Of a stretch of DNA of 64,000 nt, positions 35,199-47,193 are shown piece after piece. The notes under the pieces were generated by a model. The model saw nothing but the letters and a program-made list of their open reading frames with translations, did no database searches and had not been told where the DNA came from. Both the position numbers and the translations under genes were made by a program. Position 1 is the first letter of the stretch. The number at the start of each line of letters is the position of its first letter. Source of the stretch: Pseudomonas sp. HS6 (GTDB taxonomy: Bacteria > Pseudomonadota > Gammaproteobacteria > Pseudomonadales > Pseudomonadaceae); assembly GCF_023375815.1 (NCBI RefSeq), contig NZ_CP067412.1:434001-498000 (forward strand). Reading direction: 5' to 3'.

Positions 35199-36201
35199 GG
35201 AGGCGCTGTCCTCGTTCGAGGCCGTGCAAGCCCAACTGCAACAGCTCGACGGCTCGATGATCGAGATCGCCGGGCGCCTGCGCCGTCAGCCGCCGCAAGT
35301 GGCGATGACCGTCGCCCGTGGCAGTTCCGATCATGCGGCGAGCTACTTCGCCTACCTGACCATGCAGCAACTGGGCATTCCGGTAGCGTCGCTGCCGATG
35401 TCGGTGGTGACCATGCAACAGGCGCCGTTGAAGGTCAGCGGTCAGGTCGCGTTCGCGTTTTCCCAGTCGGGCCAGAGCCCGGATCTGGTCAACAGCCTGC
35501 GTCTGCTGCGCAAGCGCGGCGCCCTGAGCGTGTCGATGGTCAATGCTGCCGATTCGCCGCTGGAGGCCGCGTGCGAATTCAGCCTGCCACTGCTGGCCGG
35601 CACCGAAAGCAGCGTCGCCGCGACCAAGAGCTTCATCGCCACCCTCAGCGCCAGCGCCCGTCTGATCGCGCACTGGAAAGAAGACAGCGAATTGCTGGAC
35701 GCGCACAACGCCCTGCCCGCCGGTTTGCGCGAAGCCGCGCAACAGGACTGGAGCCTGGCCATCGACGCCCTGCGCGATTGCGAACGCCTGATGGTAATCG
35801 GCCGGGGCGCCGGTTTTGCCATCGCCCAGGAAGCCGCGCTGAAATTCAAGGAAACCTCGGCGATCCAGGCCGAAGCTTTCAGCAGTGCCGAAGTCCGTCA
35901 CGGCCCGATGGCCCTGATCGACGAACACTACCCGCTGCTGGTGTTCGCCCCGCGCGGTGCCGAACAGGCCGGTCTGCTGAGCCTGGCGGCCGAGATGCGC
36001 CAACGCGGCGCCCGCGTCCTGCTGGCCGCGCCGGATGACGTCAGCGAACGTGACCTGACTTTGAGCCGCGCGGAGCATCCGGCGCTCGACCCGATCCTGG
36101 CGATCCAGAGTTTCTACGTGATGGCAGCTGGTCTGGCCGTGGCCCGCGGCATGGATCCGGATCAGCCGCGACATCTGAGCAAAGTCACTCGTACGCACTG
36201 A
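35179..36201 (+). CDS. nagB-II: SIS-domain glucosamine-6-phosphate deaminase
   Basis: A 340-residue SIS-domain protein (two SIS repeats) of the type that replaces classical NagB in pseudomonads and Shewanella. Hallmarks are ARGSSDHAASYFAYL, SQSGQSPDLV, and GTESSVAATKSFIATLSASA; ETSAIQAEAFSSAEVRHGP closes the second SIS. It would deaminate GlcN-6-P to fructose-6-P. Start: a TTG at 35179 with an ideal AAGGAG site; the first ATG, at 35191, is 17 bases from that site. Assignment to deaminase rests on family and operon context. Confidence 0.85.
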   Translation: MTSKMLEEALSSFEAVQAQLQQLDGSMIEIAGRLRRQPPQVAMTVARGSSDHAASYFAYLTMQQLGIPVASLPMSVVTMQQAPLKVSGQVAFAFSQSGQSPDLVNSLRLLRKRGALSVSMVNAADSPLEAACEFSLPLLAGTESSVAATKSFIATLSASARLIAHWKEDSELLDAHNALPAGLREAAQQDWSLAIDALRDCERLMVIGRGAGFAIAQEAALKFKETSAIQAEAFSSAEVRHGPMALIDEHYPLLVFAPRGAEQAGLLSLAAEMRQRGARVLLAAPDDVSERDLTLSRAEHPALDPILAIQSFYVMAAGLAVARGMDPDQPRHLSKVTRTH

Positions 36202-36236
36202 GTCCGAACCGAACGTTTTCCTGATGAGACCGAGCC

Positions 36237-38750
36237 ATGCACAACAACAATAAAGAGCTGACTTTAAGCGCCCCGCTCAGCGGCCCGGTGCTCACGCTCG
36301 CCAAAGTTCCGGACGCGGTGTTCGCCAGCGGCGCGATGGGCGACGGTATTGCCATCGATCCACTGAACGATACCTTGTACGCACCCTGCGCCGGCGTGGT
36401 GATACACGTCGCCCGCACCGGCCACGCGCTGACCGTGCGTGCCGACAACGGCGCGGAAATTCTCCTGCACCTGGGACTCGATACTGTCGAGTTGCAGGGC
36501 GAAGGTTTTTCGATGCTGGTCAAGGAAGGCACCCGGGTCAGCAGTGGCCAACCGTTGCTGCGCTATGACCTGGACAAGGTCGGCCGGCAGTGCAAAAGCC
36601 TGGTCAGCCTGCTGATCCTCACCAACAGCCAGGATTTCCAGGCGCGCCCCATCACCCTGAAAACGGTGAAGGTCGGCGAGCCGCTGCTGCACATCGTTGC
36701 TCGTCACAGCGCAGCGGCGAATGCAGAAGAACTCGGCGGCCCGGAAGTTCACGGTCACGTGCGAGTCGCACATCGCGGCGGTCTGCATGCACGCCCGGCG
36801 GCGTTAATCCGCCAGACAGCGCAGGGTTTCAAGAGCCAGTCGCAGTTGCATTTCGCCGGCAAATCGGCGCCTTGCAACAGCCTCATCGGTTTAATGGGCC
36901 TGGCGATTGGCGAGCTGGATGAAGTGCAAGTCAGTTGTCAGGGCTCCGACGCGCAAGCGGCACTGCAAGCCTTGCTCACCGCACTGGCCACCGCCCTGCC
37001 CGATGATCATCACGCTGCCGCGCCGGTTGTTTCTGCCCCACGCAATCGCCCGGCCGAGGCCGGCGTGTTGCACGGTGTGTGCGCCGCTCCGGGTCTGGTC
37101 GGCGGGCCGCTGTTTCGCTTGAACGCGATCAGCCTGCCGGCGGACGCTGGCAATCATCAGCCCGAGCAACAATTGCAGATCCTCGACGCGGCACTGAATC
37201 AGGTTCGCAGCGAAATCCACGGCACCCTCGTCCAGGCGAAAAAACAGCGGAATGCCGACGAAGAAGCGATCTTCGCCGCGCACCTCGCATTGCTGGAAGA
37301 CCCGGCCCTGCTCGACGCCGCGCAGCAATCGATTGAAACCGGCACCGCAGCGACTCACGCCTGGAGCCAATCCATCGACGTGCAATGCGAAGTGCTGCAA
37401 AACACCGGCAGCGCACTGCTGGCTGAGCGCGCCAACGATCTGCGCGACCTCAAGCAACGGGTGCTGCGCGCCCTGCTCGGTGAAGCCTGGCATTACGAAG
37501 TGCCGGCCGGCGCCATCGTCGCCGCCCACGAACTGACACCTTCGGACCTGCTGCAACTGAGCGCGCAAGGCGTCGCAGGGTTATGCATGGCCGAAGGGGG
37601 CGCAACTTCCCACGTGGCGATTCTGGCCCGAGGCAAAGGCCTGCCGTGCATGGTTGCATTGGGTTCGGCGCTGCTCGATCAAACGCAAGGTCAATCGGTG
37701 GTCCTCGACGCCGACGGCGGCCGCCTCGAACTGACGCCGAACGCCGAGCGTCTGACCGAAGTCCAGCAGGCGCAAGTCGACCGCCAACGACGTCGTGACG
37801 CCCAGCAAGCCCAGGCCCATCTACCGGCAGAAACTCGCAACGGCGTGGCCATCGAAGTGGTCGCCAACGTCGCCTCCAGCCATGAAACGGCGGATGCGTT
37901 TGCCAACGGCGCCGACGGCGTCGGCCTGTTGCGCACCGAGTTCCTGTTCGTCGATCGCCACACCGCGCCGGACGTTGAAGAACAGCGCACCGCTTACCAA
38001 GCGGTGATCGATGCCATGGGCGACAAGTCGGTGATCATCCGCACCATCGACGTCGGCGGCGACAAGCAACTCGACTACCTGCCACTGCCGGTGGAAGCCA
38101 ACCCGGTACTCGGCCTGCGTGGTATTCGCCTGGCCCAGGCCCGCCCGGAAATCCTCGACCAGCAACTGCGCGCCCTGCTGCAAGTCAGCCCGTTGCAGCG
38201 CTGCCGGATCCTGCTGCCGATGGTCACCGAAGTCGACGAACTGCTGCACATCCGCCAACGGGTCGATGCGCTGTGTCTGGAACTCGGCATCAATCAACGT
38301 CCGGAAATCGGCGTGATGATCGAAGTCCCGGCCGCCGCGCTGCAGGCCGAACAACTGGCCGAACACGCCGACTTCTTGTCCATCGGCACCAACGACCTGT
38401 CGCAATACACCCTCGCCATGGACCGCGACCATGCCGGCCTCGCCGCACGGGTCGATGCCTTGCACCCGGCGCTGCTGCGTTTGATCGCCATGACCTGCGA
38501 AGGCGCGGCGGTGCATAAGCGCTGGGTCGGCGTATGCGGTGCTCTGGCTTCTGACCCGCTGGCGACGCCAGTGTTGATCGGCCTGGGCGTGACCGAACTG
38601 TCGGTGAGCCCGGTACAGATTGGTGAAATCAAGGATCGCGTGCGCCAGCTGCACAAAGCCGAATGCCAACGCCTCGCCCGGGACTTGCTCAAGCTGAGCA
38701 GCGCCGCCGCGGTGCGTCACGCCTGTCATCAACATTGGCCACTGCGCTAA
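36237..38750 (+). CDS. nagF: PTS fusion EIIA-HPr-Enzyme I (GlcNAc)
   Basis: An 837-residue phosphotransferase fusion carrying three active histidines: EIIA-Glc type H78 in LLHLGLDTV, HPr H184 in GGLHARPAAL, and Enzyme I H459 in GGATSHVAILARG. The C-terminal EI part includes FLRTEFLF-like GLLRTEFLF, GTNDLSQYTLAMDRD and the catalytic Cys in WVGVCGALASDP. It passes phosphate from PEP to the sugar-specific EIIB. It is followed after 23 bases by nagE. Confidence 0.94.
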   Translation: MHNNNKELTLSAPLSGPVLTLAKVPDAVFASGAMGDGIAIDPLNDTLYAPCAGVVIHVARTGHALTVRADNGAEILLHLGLDTVELQGEGFSMLVKEGTRVSSGQPLLRYDLDKVGRQCKSLVSLLILTNSQDFQARPITLKTVKVGEPLLHIVARHSAAANAEELGGPEVHGHVRVAHRGGLHARPAALIRQTAQGFKSQSQLHFAGKSAPCNSLIGLMGLAIGELDEVQVSCQGSDAQAALQALLTALATALPDDHHAAAPVVSAPRNRPAEAGVLHGVCAAPGLVGGPLFRLNAISLPADAGNHQPEQQLQILDAALNQVRSEIHGTLVQAKKQRNADEEAIFAAHLALLEDPALLDAAQQSIETGTAATHAWSQSIDVQCEVLQNTGSALLAERANDLRDLKQRVLRALLGEAWHYEVPAGAIVAAHELTPSDLLQLSAQGVAGLCMAEGGATSHVAILARGKGLPCMVALGSALLDQTQGQSVVLDADGGRLELTPNAERLTEVQQAQVDRQRRRDAQQAQAHLPAETRNGVAIEVVANVASSHETADAFANGADGVGLLRTEFLFVDRHTAPDVEEQRTAYQAVIDAMGDKSVIIRTIDVGGDKQLDYLPLPVEANPVLGLRGIRLAQARPEILDQQLRALLQVSPLQRCRILLPMVTEVDELLHIRQRVDALCLELGINQRPEIGVMIEVPAAALQAEQLAEHADFLSIGTNDLSQYTLAMDRDHAGLAARVDALHPALLRLIAMTCEGAAVHKRWVGVCGALASDPLATPVLIGLGVTELSVSPVQIGEIKDRVRQLHKAECQRLARDLLKLSSAAAVRHACHQHWPLR

Positions 38751-38773
38751 CAAAAACAACAAGGACAAACGCC

Positions 38774-40489
38774 ATGTACCAACTCTTCATCGAAGGCCTG
38801 CAACGCCTCGGACGAGCGCTGATGCTGCCGATCGCGATCCTGCCGATCGCCGGCCTGCTGCTGCGTCTGGGCGACACTGACCTCCTGAACATCGCGATCA
38901 TCCACGACGCCGGCCAAGTGATCTTCGCCAACCTGGCGATGATCTTCGCCATCGGCATCGCGGTCGGATTTGCCAAGGACAACAACGGCACCGCCGGCCT
39001 CGCCGGGGTGATCGGTTACCTGGTGATGATCTCCACCCTCAAGGTGCTCGACGCCAGCATCAACATGGGCATGCTCGCCGGGATCGTCAGCGGCCTGATG
39101 GCCGGTGCGCTGTACAACCGCTTCAAGGACATCAAGCTGCCGGAGTATCTGGCGTTCTTCGGCGGCCGGCGTTTCGTACCGATCGTCACCGGTTTCGCGG
39201 CGGTGGGTCTGGGCGTGGTCTTCGGCTACATCTGGCCGCCGATCCAGCACGGCATCAACAGCTTCGGCAGCCTGATGATGGAAAGCGGCAGCTTCGGTGC
39301 GTTCGTCTTCGGCGTGTTCAACCGCCTGCTGATCGTCACCGGCCTGCACCACATCCTCAACAATATGGCGTGGTTCGTGTTCGGCAACTTCACCGACCCG
39401 ACCACGGGTGCGCTGGTGACAGGCGACCTGTCGCGCTACTTCGCCGGCGATCCGAAGGGCGGCCAGTTCATGACCGGCATGTTCCCGATGATGATCTTCG
39501 GCCTGCCCGCCGCGTGCCTGGCGATGTACCGCAACGCCCTGCCGGAGCGACGCAAGGTGATGGGCGGGATCTTCCTGTCGATGGCGCTTACTTCATTCCT
39601 GACCGGCGTCACCGAACCGATCGAATTCGCCTTCATGTTCCTCGCACCGCTGTTGTATCTGGTGCATGCGCTGCTGACCGGATTGTCGATGGCAATCACC
39701 AACGCGCTGAACATTCATCTGGGCTTCACCTTCTCCGGCGGCTTCATCGACATGGTGCTGGGTTGGGGACGATCCACCAACGGCTGGCTGGTGATCCCGG
39801 TGGGCCTGGCTTATGCGATCATTTATTACGCGGTGTTTGATTTCTGCATCCGCCGCTTCAACCTGAAAACGCCGGGACGTGAAGACGTTGCCACCGCCGA
39901 TAAAGCGGTTTTGACCGAGAACGAACGCGCCGGGGCTTACATCAAGGCACTGGGTGGCGCGGAGAATCTGGTCACTTTCGGCGCATGCACTACGCGCCTG
40001 CGACTGGAAATGGTCGATCGCAACAAAGCCTCGGACGCCGATCTGAAAGCGCTGGGTGCAATGGCGGTTGTGCGTCCGGGCAAGGGTGGGAGTTTGCAGG
40101 TGGTTGTCGGGCCGATGGCCGACAGCATTGCCGATGAGATTCGACTGGCGATGCCGGCGTTGGGACGTGCCGTAGTGGCTGCACCTGTCGCGATCATCGA
40201 AACCAGTGAACCCGTAACGGTCGCCACACCGCTGGCACAGCAATGGCTGGCAGCCCTGGGCGGCAGCGACAATGTGCTGCAACTGGACTGCATCGCCATG
40301 AGCCGGATTCGCCTGCAACTGGCTGATGGCAAGGTGTTGTCGGAAACACGATTGAAAGAACTGGGGTGCTTGGGTGTGAGCGCGCTGGAGGATGGCGTGT
40401 GGCACTTGCTGGTGGGTGAGCGGGCGCAGAGTTTGAGTGCGGCGCTGGAGGGGCTGGTTAATCGGAGTGAGGTGAGTGCCAAGGTTTAG
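38774..40489 (+). CDS. nagE: N-acetylglucosamine PTS permease EIIC with two EIIB-like domains
   Basis: A 571-residue permease. An EIIC domain with about ten helices (residues 1-370; GMFPMMIFGLPAACLAMYRNA, TGVTEPIEFAFMFLAPLLY) precedes a canonical EIIB with phospho-Cys405 in FGACTTRLRLE. A second EIIB-like domain follows (about 485-565), with Cys506 in LQLDCIAMSRIRL; its Cys is followed by IAMSRI instead of TTRLRL, so it is degenerate or of altered function. It has no EIIA of its own; NagF supplies phosphate. The ATG at 38774 (MYQLFIEGLQRLG) is chosen since the longer frame from 38663 overlaps nagF. Confidence 0.92.
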   Translation: MYQLFIEGLQRLGRALMLPIAILPIAGLLLRLGDTDLLNIAIIHDAGQVIFANLAMIFAIGIAVGFAKDNNGTAGLAGVIGYLVMISTLKVLDASINMGMLAGIVSGLMAGALYNRFKDIKLPEYLAFFGGRRFVPIVTGFAAVGLGVVFGYIWPPIQHGINSFGSLMMESGSFGAFVFGVFNRLLIVTGLHHILNNMAWFVFGNFTDPTTGALVTGDLSRYFAGDPKGGQFMTGMFPMMIFGLPAACLAMYRNALPERRKVMGGIFLSMALTSFLTGVTEPIEFAFMFLAPLLYLVHALLTGLSMAITNALNIHLGFTFSGGFIDMVLGWGRSTNGWLVIPVGLAYAIIYYAVFDFCIRRFNLKTPGREDVATADKAVLTENERAGAYIKALGGAENLVTFGACTTRLRLEMVDRNKASDADLKALGAMAVVRPGKGGSLQVVVGPMADSIADEIRLAMPALGRAVVAAPVAIIETSEPVTVATPLAQQWLAALGGSDNVLQLDCIAMSRIRLQLADGKVLSETRLKELGCLGVSALEDGVWHLLVGERAQSLSAALEGLVNRSEVSAKV

Positions 40490-40552
40490 GGCGAACTCTG
40501 AATAGCTGGGTTGGGGGTGATTTGAAGCATCTTTGTGCGAACTCAGAATCCC

Positions 40553-40600
40553 CCCTCACCCTAACCCTCTCCCGGAGGGAGAGGGGACTGACCGAGTTGT
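40553..40600. repeat. dispersed repeat with CCCTCACCC end (copy B, partial)
   Basis: CCCTCACCCTAACCCTCTCC, a short gap and GGGAGAGGGGACTGACCGAG continue to 40600. The last 24 bases are identical, inverted, to 30243-30266 of copy A. The right-hand boundary seen in copy A is not recognisable, so this copy appears truncated. Confidence 0.75.
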
Positions 40601-40675
40601 TTGGGAGAGGTACGCCGACGTGACATACCAAGGTGAACTCGGGTTTTGAAACACGTACAACTCGACTCGTGTCTC

Positions 40676-40795
40676 CTTTGCTTCATTTGCTTCCTTTGCT
40701 TCCTCCCCCTCTTCTGCTCCTTGCTCCTGCTCCAGCTCCAGCTCCAGCTTCAGCTTCTGCTTCTGCTTCCGCTTTCGCTCTCCACCACTCAACAC
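40676..40795. repeat. pyrimidine-rich simple sequence repeat
   Basis: Runs of CTTCATTTG/CTTCCTTTG, then GCTCCA repeated and GCTTCT repeated units: one strand is almost all pyrimidine for over 100 bases. Such tracts can adopt triplex or slip during replication. No gene assigned. Confidence 0.7.
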
Positions 40796-41115
40796 GATGA
40801 GCGTTAGCTCGAGTAAAGCTCTTGATCTTTTGGCCCCTTCGGCAGGCTGAGTGGAGGGATTTATCCGGGGGTGGGAGCGTAGCGACCGTGCGGCGAAGCC
40901 GCATGCATCGAGAGGAGGTGCAGCGAAGCAAACCGTAGGCGATGCCCCCGGATGAATCCCGGAGCGAAGGAACACCGAGCCACAGCGAGGTGCCGAACGC
41001 CGGGGCCCAGACCTTTGGTTACTTTGGGGCGTTTGCCAAAGTGACCCGCCGTAAGGGCGGAACCATAAGCCGCCGCACCCGAAGAAACGGATATCCACCA
41101 AACCCAAAAAACCAA

Positions 41116-41146
41116 AAAACCCGCTGAAATCACTCTCAGCGGGTTT
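41116..41146 (-). terminator. intrinsic terminator after NIF3-like gene
   Basis: AACCCGCTGA and TCAGCGGGTT pair around ATCACTC-type loop; the minus-strand RNA ends with TTTTTTGG. It lies just past the NIF3/YqfO-like stop. Confidence 0.85.
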
Positions 41147-41168
41147 CCCATTTCGACAGCAAGAAAGA

Positions 41169-41480
41169 TCAAAAATCCTCCAACCGCCAAACCTCATAAG
41201 CCGGCGTCTCGTAAGGATGGCTAGCCTTCAAAGCCCCAACCACCCCACGAATCAACTCATCGCCAACAACAAGCTCAACCTTCCACTCCTCGACCCGCTC
41301 AACCCGCCCCGCCTCACCAATGAACGGCTGACTCCCGTCCAAAGGCCGAAACTGACCAGATCCAAGCACCTGCCACGCACAGTGGTCATAGTCACCAATC
41401 CGCCCACCACCGGCAGCGAACACAGCGTCCTTGACCACCTCGACATGGCTGTCGGGAACAAAAAACGCGAGCTTGTACAC
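41169..41480 (-). CDS. NIF3/YqfO-like small protein
   Basis: A 103-residue protein matching the CutA-like insert of NIF3 (YqfO) proteins, here as a stand-alone gene. The start KLAFFVPDSHVEVVKDAVFAAGG and the motif GRIGDYDHCAW with GQFRP and HPYETPAYEV are characteristic. The GTG at 41480 (VYKLAFF) begins after the purL stop. It is six bases downstream of purL, suggesting co-transcription. Function unknown. Confidence 0.82.
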   Translation of the reverse strand: MYKLAFFVPDSHVEVVKDAVFAAGGGRIGDYDHCAWQVLGSGQFRPLDGSQPFIGEAGRVERVEEWKVELVVGDELIRGVVGALKASHPYETPAYEVWRLEDF

Positions 41481-41485
41481 AGCGC

Positions 41486-44400
41486 TTAGTTCACCCACAC
41501 ACGAGCGTTACGGAACATACGCATCCAAGGAGCGTCTTCGTTCCACTCTTCCGAACGCCACGAGTTCTGCACGGCGCGGAACACACGCTCCGGGTGCGGC
41601 ATCATGATCGTCACGCGACCGTCGCGGCTGGTGAGGCCGGTGATCCCGCGCGGCGAACCGTTCGGGTTGGCCGGGTAGGCTTCGGTGACCTTGCCGTGGT
41701 TGTCGACGAAACGCATCGCCACGCAACCGGACAGATCGGCTTCGAGCAGTGCCTCTTCGCTTTCGAATTCGGCATGGCCTTCACCGTGAGCAATGGCGAT
41801 CGGCATGCGCGAACCGGCCATGCCCTGCAGGAAGATCGAGTTCGACTCCTGAACCTGAACCATCGCCACGCGCGCTTCGAACTGCTCGGAGCGGTTGCGC
41901 ACGAAGTGCGGCCAGAATTCGCTGCCCGGGATCAACTCGTGCAGGTTGGACATCATCTGGCAACCGTTGCACACGCCGAGGGTGAAGCTGTCGTTACGCT
42001 CGAAGAAACCCTGGAACGCATCGCGGGCACGGCTGTTGAACAGCGCCGACTTGGCCCAGCCTTCACCGGCGCCGAGTACGTCGCCGTAGGAGAAACCACC
42101 GCAAGCCACCAGACCCTTGAACTCGTTCAGGTCGACACGGCCGGCCAGAATGTCGCTCATGTGCACGTCGATCGCGTTGAAGCCGGCGCGGTCGAATGCT
42201 GCGGCCATTTCCACCTGACCGTTGACGCCCTGCTCACGCAGCACGGCAACCTGTGGGCGGATGCCTTTCTTGATGTAAGGCGCGGCGATGTTCTGATTGA
42301 CGTCGTAGCTCAGCTTGACGCTCAGGCCCGGGTTGTCTTCTTCCAGCAGCACATCGAACTCTTGCTCGGCGCAGTCGGCGTTGTCGCGCAGACGCTGGAT
42401 CTGGTAGCTGGTTTCAGCCCAGGTACGCTGCAGCAGACGACGCTGGCCTTCGAACACGGTGTCACCGTTGAAGGTGATGTTGATCTGGCCATTGTTCATT
42501 GGCTGACCGATCACCGACACGCAGTCGCCCAGACCGGCAGCGCTGAATTGCGCGAGGATGTCCGGCGTGGCGTCCTGGCGAACCTGGATCACGGCACCCA
42601 GTTCTTCGTTGAACAGGATGGCGGCGATTTCTGCCGAGGACTCAGCAACGCTGTCGAGGTTCAGGCTCAGACCGCAGTGGCCGGCGAAGGCCATTTCCAC
42701 CACGGAAGTCAGCAGACCACCGTCGGAACGGTCGTGGTACGCCAGCAGGTGACCGTCGGCGTTGAGGCCCTGGATCACTGCGAAGAAGGCTTTCAGGTCT
42801 TCGGCGTCATCGACGTCCGGAGCCTGCTTGCCGAGCTTGCCGTGAACCTGAGCGAGGATCGAGGCGCCCATGCGGTTCTGGCCGCGACCGAGGTCGATCA
42901 GGATCAGGTCGGTGGTGCCCTTGTCCATGCGCAGTTCCGGGGTCAGGGTCTGACGGATGTCAGCCACTGGCGCAAAACCGGTCACGATCAGCGACATCGG
43001 CGAGGTGACGGTCTTGTCTTCGCCATTGTCGTTCCAGCGGGTGGCCATGGACATCGAGTCCTTGCCCACCGGGATGGTGATACCCAGCTCAGGGCACAGT
43101 TCCATACCGACCGCTTTCACGGTGTCGTACAGACGCGCGTCTTCGCCCGGGTGGCCGGCAGCGGACATCCAGTTCGCCGACAGTTTGATGTCGGAGAGCT
43201 TGTTGATGCGCGAGGCGGCAATGTTGGTCAGGGTTTCGCCGATGGCCATGCGGCCCGACGCCGGAGCGTCCAGCAGTGCCAGCGGAGTGCGCTCGCCCAT
43301 TGCCATTGCTTCACCGGTGTAGACGTCGAAACTGGTGGCGGTGACGGCCACGTCGGCCACCGGAACCTGCCATGGGCCGACCATTTGGTCACGGGCTACG
43401 AGGCCAGTGATGGTGCGGTCGCCGATGGTGATCAGGAAGCTTTTGCTCGCCACGGCCGGGTGGTGCAGAACGCGCTCGATGCTTTCGCTGATGTCGAGGT
43501 TCGACGGATCGAAGTCATCGCCCAGCTCGGCTTCGCGAACCACCGAACGGTGCATGCGCGGCGCCTTGCCCAGCAACACTTCCAGTGGCATGTCCACCGG
43601 GTTGTTGCCGAAGTGGCTGTCGGTCACGGTCAGTTGCGGTTCGGCGGTGGCTTCACCGACGACGGCAAACGGGCAACGCTCGCGTTCGCAGATCGCCTTG
43701 AAGCGCTCGAAGTCGGCCGGGCCGACTGCCAGAACGTAACGTTCCTGGGATTCGTTGGACCAGATTTCGTGCGGGGCCATGCCCGGCTCGTCGTTTGGAA
43801 TGTTGCGCAGTTCGAAACGGCCACCGCGGTCGCCGTCGTTGACCAGTTCCGGGAAGGCATTGGACAGACCGCCCGCACCCACGTCGTGGATGAAGCTGAT
43901 CGGGTTCTTGTCGCCCAGCTGCCAGCAACGGTCGATGACTTCCTGGCAGCGACGCTCCATTTCAGGGTTTTCACGCTGAACAGAAGCGAAGTCCAGATCC
44001 GCCGAGCTGGTGCCGGTCGCCATCGAGGAAGCAGCACCGCCGCCCAGACCGATCAACATCGCCGGGCCGCCGAGGACGATCAGCTTCGAGCCGACCAGAA
44101 TCTCGCCTTTCTTGACGTGTTCTTCACGGATGTTGCCCATGCCGCCAGCCAGCATGATCGGCTTGTGGTAACCACGAACTTCGTCACCGTGCGGGGTGGT
44201 GATCGACTGTTCGAAGGTACGGAAGTAACCGGTCAGGGCCGGACGACCGAATTCGTTGTTGAACGCAGCGCCGCCCAGCGGGCCTTCGATCATGATGTCC
44301 AGCGCAGTGACGATGCGCTCAGGTTTGCCGTACGGCACTTCCCACGGCTGTTCGAAGCCCGGGATCTGCAGGTTCGACACGGTGAAACCGGTCAGGCCGG

Positions 44401-45382
44401 CCTTCGGCTTGGCGCCACGACCGGTTGCACCTTCGTCGCGGATCTCGCCACCGGAACCGGTGGACGCGCCCGGGAACGGAGCGATCGCGGTCGGGTGGTT
44501 GTGGGTTTCGACCTTCATCAGGATGTGCACCGGCTCCTGCACCGCGCCGTACTGACGGGTTTCCGGATCCGGGAAGAAGCGGCCGGCGACGTTGCCGACG
44601 ATCACCGAAGCGTTGTCCTTGTAAGCGGACAGCACGCCTTCGCTGTGCATCTGATAGGTGTTCTTGATCATGCCGAACAGGCTTTTTTCCTGGCTCTCGC
44701 CGTCAATATCCCAACTGGCGTTGAAGATCTTGTGGCGGCAGTGCTCGGAGTTGGCCTGGGCGAACATCATCAGTTCGATGTCGTGCGGGTTGCGCTTGAG
44801 ACCGTTGAAGGCGTTGACCAGGTAATCAATCTCGTCTTCGGCCAGGGCCAGGCCCAGCTCGACGTTGGCCTTTTCCAGCGCGGCGCGACCACCGCCGAGG
44901 ATATCGATGGCCGTCAGCGGCTTAGGTTCGGCGTGGCTGAACAGACCGGCGGCCTGCTCGAGGTTGGCCAGAACGATCTGCGTCATGCGGTCATGCAGTA
45001 CATCGGCAATCTGTTGTGCTTCGGCTTCGCTGAACTGACCGGCCACGTAGAACGCGATGCCGCGCTCCAGACGCTGGATCTTGCTCAGACCGCAGTTGCG
45101 GGCGATGTCGCTGGCCTTGCTCGACCATGGCGAGATGGTGCCGAAACGCGGCAACACCAGGAACAGACGACCGGTCGGCTCTTGAACCGGAACGCTTGGA
45201 CCGTACTTCAGAAGGCGCGCAAGCACCTGCTGTTCGTCGCCGGTCAGGACGCCGGTGACTTCGGCGAAGTGAGCGAATTCAGCATACAAGCCACTGACAG
45301 CCGAAACCTTCTGGCTCAGTTGCTCAAGGAGTTTGCTGTGGCGAAAGGCAGAAAGGGCAGGAGCGCCGCGCAGGATCAACAT
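41486..45382 (-). CDS. purL: phosphoribosylformylglycinamidine synthase
   Basis: A 1298-residue single-chain FGAM synthase of the proteobacterial (large) type, converting FGAR and glutamine to FGAM. The AIRS-like synthetase halves carry [33 protein letters not shown] motifs, and the C-terminal glutaminase domain has the nucleophile Cys in [10 protein letters not shown] plus the GEGHAEF His. Length agrees with the family (about 1290-1300). A -10-like TAGAAT (45425-45430, minus) lies about 45 bases before the start. It is divergent from mltF. Confidence 0.98.
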   Translation of the reverse strand: MLILRGAPALSAFRHSKLLEQLSQKVSAVSGLYAEFAHFAEVTGVLTGDEQQVLARLLKYGPSVPVQEPTGRLFLVLPRFGTISPWSSKASDIARNCGLSKIQRLERGIAFYVAGQFSEAEAQQIADVLHDRMTQIVLANLEQAAGLFSHAEPKPLTAIDILGGGRAALEKANVELGLALAEDEIDYLVNAFNGLKRNPHDIELMMFAQANSEHCRHKIFNASWDIDGESQEKSLFGMIKNTYQMHSEGVLSAYKDNASVIVGNVAGRFFPDPETRQYGAVQEPVHILMKVETHNHPTAIAPFPGASTGSGGEIRDEGATGRGAKPKAGLTGFTVSNLQIPGFEQPWEVPYGKPERIVTALDIMIEGPLGGAAFNNEFGRPALTGYFRTFEQSITTPHGDEVRGYHKPIMLAGGMGNIREEHVKKGEILVGSKLIVLGGPAMLIGLGGGAASSMATGTSSADLDFASVQRENPEMERRCQEVIDRCWQLGDKNPISFIHDVGAGGLSNAFPELVNDGDRGGRFELRNIPNDEPGMAPHEIWSNESQERYVLAVGPADFERFKAICERERCPFAVVGEATAEPQLTVTDSHFGNNPVDMPLEVLLGKAPRMHRSVVREAELGDDFDPSNLDISESIERVLHHPAVASKSFLITIGDRTITGLVARDQMVGPWQVPVADVAVTATSFDVYTGEAMAMGERTPLALLDAPASGRMAIGETLTNIAASRINKLSDIKLSANWMSAAGHPGEDARLYDTVKAVGMELCPELGITIPVGKDSMSMATRWNDNGEDKTVTSPMSLIVTGFAPVADIRQTLTPELRMDKGTTDLILIDLGRGQNRMGASILAQVHGKLGKQAPDVDDAEDLKAFFAVIQGLNADGHLLAYHDRSDGGLLTSVVEMAFAGHCGLSLNLDSVAESSAEIAAILFNEELGAVIQVRQDATPDILAQFSAAGLGDCVSVIGQPMNNGQINITFNGDTVFEGQRRLLQRTWAETSYQIQRLRDNADCAEQEFDVLLEEDNPGLSVKLSYDVNQNIAAPYIKKGIRPQVAVLREQGVNGQVEMAAAFDRAGFNAIDVHMSDILAGRVDLNEFKGLVACGGFSYGDVLGAGEGWAKSALFNSRARDAFQGFFERNDSFTLGVCNGCQMMSNLHELIPGSEFWPHFVRNRSEQFEARVAMVQVQESNSIFLQGMAGSRMPIAIAHGEGHAEFESEEALLEADLSGCVAMRFVDNHGKVTEAYPANPNGSPRGITGLTSRDGRVTIMMPHPERVFRAVQNSWRSEEWNEDAPWMRMFRNARVWVN

Positions 45383-45601
45383 CTTCGGGACAGCCTCGGG
45401 AAGGGGTGTGCTTTGAGGCCGTGCATTCTAGCCTAAACCGCCCTCAACATCACCCGAAACGCTACGCACGGTTGCACCTGGATGTCGAGTGGTGTTCCTG
45501 CCTTGAGGGTCAAATTTATCGGGTGTTGGAATGCGGGTTATTTTTTCTGTCACAAAATGCCTTTCGGGCCCATTCCTGCGGGGTTTCGAGCGGTTTTGTG
45601 A

Positions 45602-47128
<1,527 letters not shown>

Positions 47129-47146
47129 TCCAGCCACCCCAAATCA

Positions 47147-47178
47147 AATGTGGGAGCGGGCTTGCTCGCTCCCACATT
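47147..47178. repeat. REP hairpin between mltF and pdxJ
   Basis: AATGTGGGAGCG and CGCTCCCACATT pair around GGCTTGCT, forming a single palindromic REP between convergent genes. The plus strand continues ATTTTG, so it may also terminate mltF. Confidence 0.85.
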
Positions 47179-47193
47179 ATTTTGTGTTGATGC

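Larger units (their letters stand above)
40490..41115. other. repeat-rich region without genes
   Basis: About 625 bases between nagE (+) and the NIF3-like gene (-). In order: a partial copy of the CCCTCACCC repeat (40553-40600), a pyrimidine-rich simple repeat (about 40676-40795), and a GC-rich stretch (about 40861-41110) with short inverted motifs such as GGCGATGC. ORFs crossing it are low-complexity (alternating Ala/Glu/Gly) or overlap in several frames with no ribosome site; I treat them as non-coding. Confidence 0.6.

Noticed and set aside
40556..41197. Several minus-strand ORFs in the region after nagE
   Set aside because: Alternating Ala/Glu/Gly and other low complexity, mutually overlapping frames and no ribosome sites; explained by the repeats.
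41594..45436. 1280-codon open frame antisense to purL
   Set aside because: Shadow of the long, GC-rich purL coding strand; no ribosome site, no recognisable domain, and compositionally odd (His/Gln/Arg/Val-rich).
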